This document shows positions 35,093 through 43,672 of a stretch of DNA of 64,000 nt, piece by piece. The stretch's first letter is position 1; every line of letters starts with the position of its first letter. Source of the stretch: Pseudomonadota bacterium (GTDB lineage Bacteria; Verrucomicrobiota; Verrucomicrobiia; Limisphaerales; SXTU01); contig RFVF01000011.1 of NCBI GenBank assembly GCA_009922615.1, forward strand, positions 1 to 64,000, in the 5' to 3' direction. The translations under genes and the position numbers were made by a program. The notes below the pieces were generated by a model that saw only the letters and a list, made by a program, of their open reading frames with translations, ran no database searches and was not told where the DNA came from.

Positions 35093-35944
35093 ATGAACTA
35101 TTGGCTGGAAACAGATACCGGCGAGCAATTCCCCCTGCAGGGCACATGCACCATTGGCCGACTGCCGGAGAACACGCTGGCGATCAACGACGCGGAAGTT
35201 TCGCGGCGGCATGCGATCATTCACGCCCAGGGCGACGGGGGCTACTACATGGTGGATCTGGGCAGCCGCAACGGCACCATCCTCAACGGCCAGCGGATGC
35301 GCATGCCCGCGCAGCTCAAGGACAACGACCGGATTCAGATTTCCACCACCGTCCTCGTATTCCGAGCCAGTGAGCCGGAAAACGCCGATGGCGAAGAGGC
35401 GATGGCGACGATCGCCGCCGCGCACCAGACAGCGAAGTCCGGAATGTGCTGGATGCTCGTGGCGGACATCTGCCAGTTCACGAAGATGAGCCAGACGATG
35501 CCGCAGGACGAGCTCGCCCAGATGGTGGGCAAATGGGTGCTCGCCTGCAAACAATCCATCGAAAAGACGCAGGGGCACATCAATAAATACCTCGGCGATG
35601 GCTTTCTCGCGTATTGGCCCATGGATATCACGCAGCCCGAGTCCATCGCACAGACAGTCAATGCCCTCCGTGCGTTGCAGGCCAGCACGCCCATGCAGTT
35701 CCGCATCGTCCTGCACCACGGGCAGGTGCGGATGGACAGTTCACTGGCACAAGGGGAAGACAACCTCATCGGACCGCAGGTGAATTTTGTTTTCCGGATG
35801 GAGAAAGTTTGCGGCTCGCTCAAACAATTCTGTCTGCTCAGTGAAAGTGCCGCACATCAACTGCAGCCGTATTTCGAGTTGACGGCCCAAGGCTCGCACA
35901 CGCTGGGTGGGTTTACCGGTGAGCACCCCATGTATTCCTGCTAG
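35093..35944 (+). CDS. FHA domain fused to class III adenylate/guanylate cyclase
   Basis: 283 residues. The FHA domain is at about 1-90: CTIGRLPENTLAINDAEVSR, then RHAIIH and DLGSRNGTILNG, with all phospho-threonine-contacting residues in place. The cyclase homology domain is at 118-280: LVADICQFTKMS and KYLGDGFLAYW give the two metal aspartates; FRIVLHHGQVR and NLIGPQVNFVFRMEK complete it. It would make cyclic nucleotide when bound to a phosphorylated partner. It converges with, and ends 11 bp from, a Ser/Thr kinase gene. No TM is seen. ATG at 35093 starts the FHA fold. Confidence 0.9.
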   Translation: MNYWLETDTGEQFPLQGTCTIGRLPENTLAINDAEVSRRHAIIHAQGDGGYYMVDLGSRNGTILNGQRMRMPAQLKDNDRIQISTTVLVFRASEPENADGEEAMATIAAAHQTAKSGMCWMLVADICQFTKMSQTMPQDELAQMVGKWVLACKQSIEKTQGHINKYLGDGFLAYWPMDITQPESIAQTVNALRALQASTPMQFRIVLHHGQVRMDSSLAQGEDNLIGPQVNFVFRMEKVCGSLKQFCLLSESAAHQLQPYFELTAQGSHTLGGFTGEHPMYSC

Positions 35945-35955
35945 CGCGAGGCGTC

Positions 35956-38892
35956 CTAACGGTTTCGCGCGTCCCAGTCCTTCCAAAAATCCTTGGGCGT
36001 GGTGACGCGTTCCCACAGATCCAATGGCACGTTGTAGCCCAGCCGCTTGATTTTCGGCAACTGGCGCAACGCCACCACGGAGGGTGAAGGAAAGGGGATG
36101 GCCAAGTGCTCCAGATCCTGGCATTCCCAGAGCGGGTTCAAGTCCGGCTGCGTCGGCAGGCCGTCGAGTCGCAATATTTTCAACGGCATCTTGGCCAACG
36201 GGGCCACGCTGGCCACCTGCGTCTTGGCCAGGTTTAGGAACTGAAGCGGCGCACCGCGCAAGGCCTCGAGGTTGGCGACCTTCGTGCCGGACAAGTCCAG
36301 TTCCACATTGAGCGGCGCACCTTGCAGCGGGGAGATGTCGGCCACGGCGGTGTCGGCTAGTTTGAGAATGTCCAAAGGCATTCCTGCCAACGGGGCGATG
36401 CTGCTGATCGCGCTCTCCCGCAAGTCGAGATAACGCAGCGAAGTCATCTTCTCCAGCGGCGCGATGTCCTCGACGGGGGTCTTGTAACAGCTCAGGTGCT
36501 GGAGACGCATGCCTTTGAGAGCCGCGATGTTTCGCACGAGGGTTTTGTCCATCAGGTTGGTGACCAGCGGCATCCCCGCCAGCGCACTGATGTCGCTGAC
36601 CTTGGTGTCGCTGATGCTGAGGAACTGCAACGGCGCGCCCTTGAGCGCATCCAGCGTGTTGTAAACTTTGCTGCCCTCGAGATTGAGCCATTTCAAACGG
36701 GGCTTGCCGGTCAGCGAACCGATGTCGCGGGCCTGGCTCGCCCCGAGATCAAGCCACTCCAGCGTCTTCATCGCAGCCAGCGGGCGCAAGTCAGTCATGC
36801 GCGTGCCAGGAAGCTCCAGCCGCTTTAGCGGCAGCTCGGCCAGTGGTCCGAGGTTCAGCAGGTTGATGCAGTTGCGCAGGTTCAGTTCGGTCAGGGTTTT
36901 GGTGTCCTTGAGCGGCCCGAGATCGGTGACACCGGAGAGTCCCGTCAGATCGAGCCGGGTGAGTGGCATGCCCTTAAGGACACTGAGGTCGGTGATGTCC
37001 GTGCAGCCCGCCAGATTGAGCGTGGTAAGCGGAATGCCAGTGAGTGGTTTGAGGCTGCGGATTTTCTGGCCGCTGAGGTTGAGGTGGTATTCGCCGGAAG
37101 CTTCACGCTCCAACAGCTCGGGCTTGATGCCCTCTGCGGCCAGGCTGTCACGGAAGCGGTCGAAGATTTTGGTGTCGCCAGCGGCAAAGCGCGCAAACAT
37201 CAAGCTGGCTTCTTCGATGCGGCCCTGATCGCGCATCAGTTCGTAAAGCTGCCGGTAATTGTCCGTCTTGAGCTTCTTGAAGTCCGTGTTGTCCCGCAGC
37301 ACACCGGCCAAGACGACGGAACTGCGGTTGGCCTCGGTCAGCGCGGGGTTATACTCCTTGGCCTGCTCGTAGGCTTTCCGCGCCTTTTCGTATTCCTGCA
37401 ACGAAGTGAGGATGTTGCCCTTGATGTTGTAAAAACTGGCATTGGTCGGGTTCAGGCTGAGGGCTTGCTCAATGTTCGCCATCGCGTTGGTGAACTGGAG
37501 CTTGCGCAGCTCGCCCTCGGCGACGGCGGCGAACGAAGGGGCCGTCGCCTGAAGTTTCGCCACGTTTTCCTTCGCTTCGGCGAGAGCTTTCTGGGCTTTG
37601 ATTTCGCTCAACTTCACTTTGCCAAGGAAGGCGAGGATGACGCAGAAGATCGCCACCACGGCCGCTCCGGCCATGAAGACTTCCCTCTTGTTGCGCTGCA
37701 ACATCAGCTTCATCAACGTGAAGATGTTCGCGTCCTGCGCCCGGGTCGCGTAGCCGCCCTGATACGCCGCGATGTCGGCCTGCAACTCCTCGATGCTCTG
37801 GTAGCGGTGTTCCCGTTCGCGCGCCATGCACTTCATCGCCACGGCGGAGAGTGCGTCGGGAATCGTGCCATCTGGACAGTGCGGGGCCACCTTGCCAGCC
37901 GGATTCTCCACCGGTTTGTCGTTGAAATGCGTTGGCGGAGTAATGTCGCCAGAAGTGACTCGGGTCAGGATTTCCTCCAATGTCCCGCCCGTCACCGGCG
38001 GCTGGAGCGTAAGGATGCAATAGAGGATGCCGCCCAGCGCATAGATATCCGACCGCGTGTCGATGTCAGTCACGCGGCCCTCGGCCTGCTCCGGGGCCAT
38101 ATAATTCGGCGTGCCTTTGACCTGGCCCATCATGGTTCCCATCGTGTCGCCACCCGCGCCGGGCAGAGGGCCGCTGAATTCCCCGCCGTGTTCCTCCGTA
38201 TCGGCCTGCCCCGGCTCCGGCAGCACCTTGGCCAATCCCCAGTCGAGCACGAGCACCTCGCCGAATTCGCCGATCATCACATTGTCCGGCTTGAGGTCGC
38301 GATGCACGACGCGTCGTGAATGGGCGTAGGCGATTCCATCGCAAACCTTTTGATACGCCGTCAGCAGCCGCGAAATCGGAAACCGTTGAATCGTCTCCGC
38401 ATTGCCATCACGAATGTCCTTGAGGATGTCGCGCAACGTGCGGCCCTCGATCAGCTTCATCGTGTAATAAATCGTGCCGTCGGCGGCCACGCCGATGTCG
38501 TGAAGGGGGACAATGTTGGGATGCTCCAGCTGTCCCGTGATCTGGGCCTCGGCCACGAAGCTGAAGACCGCCTGTTCGCTCGCCGCCGCGCTGTTGAGCA
38601 TTACCTTCAGCGCCACGGTGCGGGCGAGGTTGTTGTCCTGTGCCTTGAGCACCGCACCCATGCCGCCCGTGGCGACCACGCTCTCCAAGGTGTAGAAGCC
38701 CGTGCCCGCCTGCGTTTGTGGGGCAAACGCGTTTTGGTCTCCACTCGTGCGCGCCGTCAGAAAATGTCCGATGGTGATGTTCCCGCGACCCGCCTCCATT
38801 TCAAGCGTCTGTTTCAGTTGCTGAAGCAACTTTTCCGCCGCCTGCCGCTGCGGGCTGACCTTTGCCGGCTCTTTGCCTTTGAAATTGATCAT
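35956..38892 (-). CDS. Transmembrane Ser/Thr kinase with TPRs and leucine-rich repeats
   Basis: 978 residues. The kinase is at about 70-385: VVATGGMGAVLKAQ, VALKVML, HRDLKPDN, DWGLAK in place of DFG, and APEQAEG. One TM is at about 404-424. TPR-like helices run at 455-540. LRRs run at about 610-960 in 22-residue units of the LxxLxLxxTxVxDIxPLxGM type. The kinase is inside; the TPRs and LRRs would be outside if the single TM is real. It may sense envelope ligands and phosphorylate FHA-containing partners, of which one is encoded next door. The start ATG is the first in frame. Confidence 0.9.
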   Translation of the reverse strand: MINFKGKEPAKVSPQRQAAEKLLQQLKQTLEMEAGRGNITIGHFLTARTSGDQNAFAPQTQAGTGFYTLESVVATGGMGAVLKAQDNNLARTVALKVMLNSAAASEQAVFSFVAEAQITGQLEHPNIVPLHDIGVAADGTIYYTMKLIEGRTLRDILKDIRDGNAETIQRFPISRLLTAYQKVCDGIAYAHSRRVVHRDLKPDNVMIGEFGEVLVLDWGLAKVLPEPGQADTEEHGGEFSGPLPGAGGDTMGTMMGQVKGTPNYMAPEQAEGRVTDIDTRSDIYALGGILYCILTLQPPVTGGTLEEILTRVTSGDITPPTHFNDKPVENPAGKVAPHCPDGTIPDALSAVAMKCMAREREHRYQSIEELQADIAAYQGGYATRAQDANIFTLMKLMLQRNKREVFMAGAAVVAIFCVILAFLGKVKLSEIKAQKALAEAKENVAKLQATAPSFAAVAEGELRKLQFTNAMANIEQALSLNPTNASFYNIKGNILTSLQEYEKARKAYEQAKEYNPALTEANRSSVVLAGVLRDNTDFKKLKTDNYRQLYELMRDQGRIEEASLMFARFAAGDTKIFDRFRDSLAAEGIKPELLEREASGEYHLNLSGQKIRSLKPLTGIPLTTLNLAGCTDITDLSVLKGMPLTRLDLTGLSGVTDLGPLKDTKTLTELNLRNCINLLNLGPLAELPLKRLELPGTRMTDLRPLAAMKTLEWLDLGASQARDIGSLTGKPRLKWLNLEGSKVYNTLDALKGAPLQFLSISDTKVSDISALAGMPLVTNLMDKTLVRNIAALKGMRLQHLSCYKTPVEDIAPLEKMTSLRYLDLRESAISSIAPLAGMPLDILKLADTAVADISPLQGAPLNVELDLSGTKVANLEALRGAPLQFLNLAKTQVASVAPLAKMPLKILRLDGLPTQPDLNPLWECQDLEHLAIPFPSPSVVALRQLPKIKRLGYNVPLDLWERVTTPKDFWKDWDARNR

Positions 38893-39076
38893 CGCTGATG
38901 AACTGAGATTGCGCGTGCGTTACCCACTTTACCTAACAGAGTATCGTGGAAGGCACCAGCACAGAGATGTGGCATGCCAAAATGCTGGGAGATGATGCCA
39001 TCCCTCGCCAAGAGCAGGCTCCAAAGTTCAATGAGCAAAATCGGCAGCGCACACGGTTCAAGCTAGCCCCACTGGG
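38893..39076. other. Intergenic region upstream of the Ser/Thr kinase
   Basis: 184 bp without a credible gene. TACTCT lies about 45 bp before the kinase start but its -35 is poor. Nothing else stands out. Confidence 0.3.
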
Positions 39077-41038
39077 TTAGGGCTTTCCATCCGTGCTCAA
39101 CTTGAGTTGACGGATGGCACCGACAAAGAGCTTCTTGCCGTCGTAGTCGTCCACGGTTTTCAGATCGTCGTGACCGACGCAGAAGGCTTCGGCGGGTTGT
39201 CGATTCAGCGGGCCATCGAGCTTGGCACTGGCGACAACTTTACCGCCGAGATGCAGTGTCATCGCACCGTCCACAGCAAGCCGGGCTTCGAGAATCGAGG
39301 GACCATCTAGCGCGGCGGGAGACGTGATACGGACGATGTCCTTTCCGCCTTGATGCACAGCGAACACCGGGTGGCCATCCTTGACGTAGAGCGCGTAACC
39401 CACGGCCACGCCGCCATGCGCGACGATCACTCCGTCGCGGGCCTTGGTCTCCACTTCGCAAGTGATCGCAAATGGTTTGCCGAGAACTTGCGGCGCATCC
39501 GGACCAGTGAGCGTGTCGCCGATTTTCCAGCTCTCCAACGATGCACTGCGCGTGTTGGCGGGTGCCGCAGTCTTGGCGTTCTTCTTCGGTGCGGCCCGCT
39601 TGCCGTCGTCTGTCACCGGATAAAGGGTCACGGGATTTTCCACGCGGCCGGGCTCGCGGACTTCGGGGCCGGGTTTGCCGTCACCAAGCTCGCCGACCAT
39701 TTTCAGCGCGAGCGACTTGAGACGGGCGACGACCTCGGGGTGCTTGGTGGCTACATCAGTTCGCTCGCCGATGTCTTGATCAAGGTTGTAGAGGCGAGGC
39801 TGGTCGAGCGAGGCAGGGATCGGCGCGCCCGTCTTGCCCATACCGTCGTTTTGCGGGGCAATCGCGAGCTTCCACGGGCCGGAGCGGACGGCCTGCAACT
39901 TGTAACCGGCGTAATAATAGCGCGCCTCGTGCGGCGATTCCTTCGTCTGGCCGAGCAACAGTGGGGAGATGTCTTTGCCGTCAATTTTGTTGTCCGCCGG
40001 CACCGTGCCACCCGCGAGCTTCACGAAGGTCGGGAGGAAATCGATGTTCCCCGCAATGGCGTCGCACACGCTTCCCGGTGCGATCTTGCCCGGCCACCAC
40101 GCGAGTGTGGGCTCACGCACACCGCCCTCCCAGGTGCTTCCCTTGCCCCCGCGCAACGGCCCCGCCGTGCCGCCGTCCGTGCCCTTCACAAGCCACGGAC
40201 CGTTGTCGCTCGAGAACATCACGAGCGTGTTCTCGGCAAGCTTGAGTTCGCGCAAGGTGTCGAGCACGCGGCCCACGCTCCAGTCCACTTCTTCGACCCA
40301 GTCGCCAAAGCGCCCATTGGCTGATTTGCCGCGAAACCTTGCGCCGGGATGAATCGGTGTGTGCACGGCGTTGTGCGGCAGGTAGAGGAAAAACGGCCGC
40401 GCCTTGTTCTCCGTGATGAACCTCACCGCCTCGTCGGTGTAGCGCGCGGTGATGCCGTCCTGATCGTCCTCCAGCAACAGCTCCTGCACTTTTTCATCGC
40501 GCACGAGGGGCACCACGCGCACGCCGTCCACCTTCCGTGGCTTCAGCATGTCGTTCGAGTAAGGGATGCCAAAGTAATGATCGAATCCGTGGCGCGTCGG
40601 CAGGAACACCGCCTGGTCGCCCAAATGCCATTTGCCAATGCACATGGTCGCGTAACCCTGCGCCTTCATCAGCTTGGCGACGGTGTGTTCTTTGCTGCTG
40701 AGGCCAATGGGAGCACCGGGAAAAAGCACGCCGGGCAGCGAGACGCGCTGACCGTAGCAGCCCGTGATGACCTGCGCTCGCGACACCGAGCACACTGGTG
40801 CGGCGTAGAAGCTCGTCAACTTCATGCCTTCACTCGCCATGCGGTCGAGGTTCGGCGTGCGGTTCTTCGTGGAGCCAAACGGCTCAATGTCCCCGTAGCC
40901 CATGTCATCAATGAAGATGAGCACGACGTTGGGCTTCGCGGACGCGGCGGGAAGCACGACGAGAGAGAGCAAGGTTGCGCCCACCACAAGTAACATTTTG
41001 ATGGGATAAGCACGGAGTGTGGTGAATGAAAAATGCAT
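39077..41038 (-). CDS. Secreted sulfatase (arylsulfatase A-like)
   Basis: 653 residues. A signal peptide (LLVVGATLLSLVVLPAASA) precedes NVVLIFIDDMGYGD, the metal-binding start of sulfatases. The formylglycine motif is CSVSRAQVITG, with Val where Pro is usual (CxPSR), so modification should be by an FGE or anSME that tolerates it. GKWHLGD and SSDNGPWL are further active-site blocks. About 150 C-terminal residues after residue 500 look like a jelly-roll or laminin-G-like domain. It desulfates a polysaccharide in the periplasm or outside. It is last in the cluster, 6 bp after the previous stop. Confidence 0.9.
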   Translation of the reverse strand: MHFSFTTLRAYPIKMLLVVGATLLSLVVLPAASAKPNVVLIFIDDMGYGDIEPFGSTKNRTPNLDRMASEGMKLTSFYAAPVCSVSRAQVITGCYGQRVSLPGVLFPGAPIGLSSKEHTVAKLMKAQGYATMCIGKWHLGDQAVFLPTRHGFDHYFGIPYSNDMLKPRKVDGVRVVPLVRDEKVQELLLEDDQDGITARYTDEAVRFITENKARPFFLYLPHNAVHTPIHPGARFRGKSANGRFGDWVEEVDWSVGRVLDTLRELKLAENTLVMFSSDNGPWLVKGTDGGTAGPLRGGKGSTWEGGVREPTLAWWPGKIAPGSVCDAIAGNIDFLPTFVKLAGGTVPADNKIDGKDISPLLLGQTKESPHEARYYYAGYKLQAVRSGPWKLAIAPQNDGMGKTGAPIPASLDQPRLYNLDQDIGERTDVATKHPEVVARLKSLALKMVGELGDGKPGPEVREPGRVENPVTLYPVTDDGKRAAPKKNAKTAAPANTRSASLESWKIGDTLTGPDAPQVLGKPFAITCEVETKARDGVIVAHGGVAVGYALYVKDGHPVFAVHQGGKDIVRITSPAALDGPSILEARLAVDGAMTLHLGGKVVASAKLDGPLNRQPAEAFCVGHDDLKTVDDYDGKKLFVGAIRQLKLSTDGKP

Positions 41039-41043
41039 GAATC

Positions 41044-42717
41044 CTATTGTGCCTTGAGCTTTTGAACGCCGTAGTTGATGTATTCCTCACGCGTCACGAC
41101 GCCGTCTTTGTTTACGTCGAACTTGTAGAAACGCGTTCCAGCCGCCTCGGGGTCGGATTGGCGGGAGATGTATTCCTCACGCGTAAGCTTGCCGCGCTTA
41201 TCCTTGTCGAGTCGGTCAAACTTCACCGCGCGCTCGGCAAGGACCGGATCGTCGGGCACGGCCGGGGTCGCAACCGGACTCGCAGACGTGGGCGCAGATG
41301 GAGTCTCGGCGGCCCCCTTCTTTTTCGCCTTGTTGGTTTTGTCGCCCCGACCGCTGCCCGTTCCTTTGAAACCGGCTCCGGGATTAAGTTCAGCGAGGGC
41401 TGCGCTCAGACGTTTGCGGGCGGCAACTGCAGCTTCGTCCTTGGAATCAGCGGGCACGGCAAGCTCCTCGAACGGTGCGTTCTTCATGTCGTAGAGCTGA
41501 CCGGATTGGTTGAGTTTCCAGCCCGCTTCGCGCACATGATAGTTCTCGCCGAGTTGGGTGAACGCCCACATGCGCGGCGATTTGCTCTCGCCTTTGATCT
41601 GGGGGAACAAGCTCTTGCCATCAATGATCCGATTTTCCGGAAGCGGCGCGCCGGCGATTTCCGCGAAAGTGGGCAGCAAGTCCGAGGCGTCGGTATAATT
41701 TTCATTCAGCCGGCCGGCGGGTGTGACGCCGCGCCAGTTGATGATGAAAGGGACGAGTCCGCCGCCTTCTTCCATCCCGCCCTTTTGTCCGACGATGCGA
41801 CGACCGCCGATGGTGGCGAGGTCCGAAGCGGCCTTGGCGGTGCCGTTGTCGCCCATGAAGAAGAGGACGGTGTTGTCGCGCAGTTTGAGGCGGTCCAATT
41901 CGGCGAGCAACAGGCCGACGAGTTTGTCCATGTAGGTGATGTTGTCGCGATAGACGCGCGCGTATTTCGCCGCAACATCGAGGCCGGGCGGCGGCGGCGT
42001 GCTGTCGGGCGTGGGCAGGATTTGCGAATGCACGTGTGACATCGAGTAGTAGAGGAAAAACGGCTGGTCCTTGTGCTCGTTGATGAAGGCCATCGCGTCC
42101 TTGTGCATCAGGTCGGGCATGTATTCGTGGTCGGCCATCGTTAGCTTTTTCGCGTCAATATTGTAAGGGCCGGGATTCGCGCGGACGCCGCCCTCGCCGA
42201 ATTTTTCCCCATCGAGCCCATACTTTTTCACCCAACTCGCCGCAGCGGCTTTGTTCCAATACACGCCGCTGGCCTTGAAGCTCATCATGTGATCGAAGCC
42301 CCACTCCGCCGCGTCGCCCGAGGGCAGGAGCTGGCCCCACTTGCCGATCATCGCGGTGGCGTAACCGGCTTTTCTCAGGACCGTGGGAATCATCACCTCG
42401 GCCTTGTCGCCCTTACGGATGATGTTCGCGCAGGCGTCCTGCGTGACGGCACCCGTGCGGAAGGCATAGCGTCCCGTGAGGATCAGCGCGCGCGACGGAC
42501 CGCACAGCGGCGCGGTGTAAAAGTGGTTGAAGCGGATGCCGGTCTTGGCGAGCGAATCGATGTGCGGTGTCTGGTAGCGATCAGAACCGTTCGCTCCGAT
42601 TTCGGCGAACCCGAGGTCGTCGGCAAGGATGAAGACAATGTTGGGTTTCGTCGGCGCTGCGGCGTGGAGCGTGGCGAGCGAAAGTAACGTTGCCGCGAGG
42701 GTGAGAAGTGTTTTCAT
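41044..42717 (-). CDS. Secreted sulfatase with C-terminal EF-hand pair
   Basis: 557 residues. A short signal peptide precedes NIVFILADDLGFAEIG. The formylglycine motif is CGPSRALILTGR, the standard CxPSR form. GKWGQLLP and FMGDNGTA are metal and substrate blocks. After a Lys/Ala/Pro linker, two EF-hands read FDRLDKDKRGKLTREEY and FDVNKDGVVTREEY. The start overlaps the esterase stop by 4 bp (ATGA). The EF-hands probably bind calcium for stability or attachment. Confidence 0.9.
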   Translation of the reverse strand: MKTLLTLAATLLSLATLHAAAPTKPNIVFILADDLGFAEIGANGSDRYQTPHIDSLAKTGIRFNHFYTAPLCGPSRALILTGRYAFRTGAVTQDACANIIRKGDKAEVMIPTVLRKAGYATAMIGKWGQLLPSGDAAEWGFDHMMSFKASGVYWNKAAAASWVKKYGLDGEKFGEGGVRANPGPYNIDAKKLTMADHEYMPDLMHKDAMAFINEHKDQPFFLYYSMSHVHSQILPTPDSTPPPPGLDVAAKYARVYRDNITYMDKLVGLLLAELDRLKLRDNTVLFFMGDNGTAKAASDLATIGGRRIVGQKGGMEEGGGLVPFIINWRGVTPAGRLNENYTDASDLLPTFAEIAGAPLPENRIIDGKSLFPQIKGESKSPRMWAFTQLGENYHVREAGWKLNQSGQLYDMKNAPFEELAVPADSKDEAAVAARKRLSAALAELNPGAGFKGTGSGRGDKTNKAKKKGAAETPSAPTSASPVATPAVPDDPVLAERAVKFDRLDKDKRGKLTREEYISRQSDPEAAGTRFYKFDVNKDGVVTREEYINYGVQKLKAQ

Positions 42718-43619
42718 GGCTTGGCTGGCATCAGGTGTTTGTCGAGAAAGCCGAACACCAGCGGGCGAAAATCCTTTGCCGGCGAGACGAGCGCGAAGGT
42801 GTGTGGCGCGTCAGGCACAATCTCCAGATGATGTTCCACGCCCGCCTTCTTCAGCGCCGCCGCCATAGTCTCGGCCTGACTGTGCGGGACGGTTTCGTCC
42901 GCCGTGCCGTGGATGAGCAGCATCGGCGCGGCCCCGGACTTCACGTAGGTCACAGGCGAGGCCTTGCGATAGATCGCCGGGTTTTCCGCGCGGGTCTGGA
43001 GAAACATTTTCATGTCGTGGTAATTCGGCAGGTCGAGTGCGCCGTAGAAATCAATTGCGCACTTCACGCGCGTGCTCACGCCAGGCAGGGGCGCTGCCGG
43101 TTCGAGGCCGTCGTCCGGCGTGGTGACGGCGAGCATAGCGGCGAGGTTCCCGCCCGCGGAGTTGCCAAAGACGCCGATGCGCTCCGGGTCCACCTGCAAG
43201 CGCACCGCCTCGGTGCGGAGCCAGCGCACGGCGGTCTTCGCGTCGAAGAGGCTCTGCGGCCAGGTCGGACTTTTCACGCCGGTGTTCCAGAGCCGGTAGT
43301 CGATGCTCATGCAGATGTAGCCGTGCAGCGCCAGCTCCACGCCCATCTGCACCTCGCGCCCGCGCGCCTTGTCGCCGTCGTTGAAGCCGCCGCCGTGGAT
43401 GAGCAGCATCGCCGGCGCGAGCTGGCCAGCCGAGCGCGACGGCGGGAAATACACGTCCGCCTTCTCCCGCCGGTCGGCGGGGAGATACGTCACGTCGCGC
43501 TCGACGCGGATGGACTTCGGAATCTCCGGTGCTTTTTCGGCCTTCCAGTCTTTAGGCACGGCGGCAACAACAACCGTTTCAAATAACAGTGCGGCGAAAA
43601 TAAAAACGGACAGCTTCAT
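42714..43619 (-). CDS. Secreted alpha/beta hydrolase (BD-FAE/carbohydrate-esterase-like)
   Basis: 301 residues with a signal peptide (FIFAALLFETVVVAA). LLIHGGGFNDGD is the oxyanion loop, GNSAGGNLAAML the nucleophile elbow with Ser, and LLIHGTADETVPH holds the acid. The catalytic His is near PDAPHTFAL. It would remove acyl groups, for example acetyl or feruloyl, from a glycan, working with the sulfatases encoded on both sides. Confidence 0.88.
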   Translation of the reverse strand: MKLSVFIFAALLFETVVVAAVPKDWKAEKAPEIPKSIRVERDVTYLPADRREKADVYFPPSRSAGQLAPAMLLIHGGGFNDGDKARGREVQMGVELALHGYICMSIDYRLWNTGVKSPTWPQSLFDAKTAVRWLRTEAVRLQVDPERIGVFGNSAGGNLAAMLAVTTPDDGLEPAAPLPGVSTRVKCAIDFYGALDLPNYHDMKMFLQTRAENPAIYRKASPVTYVKSGAAPMLLIHGTADETVPHSQAETMAAALKKAGVEHHLEIVPDAPHTFALVSPAKDFRPLVFGFLDKHLMPAKP

Positions 43620-43672
43620 ACTGATTTCGAGAAAGTTTATCTGAAACGTGTTTTTACGAATGTCGCGACCTT

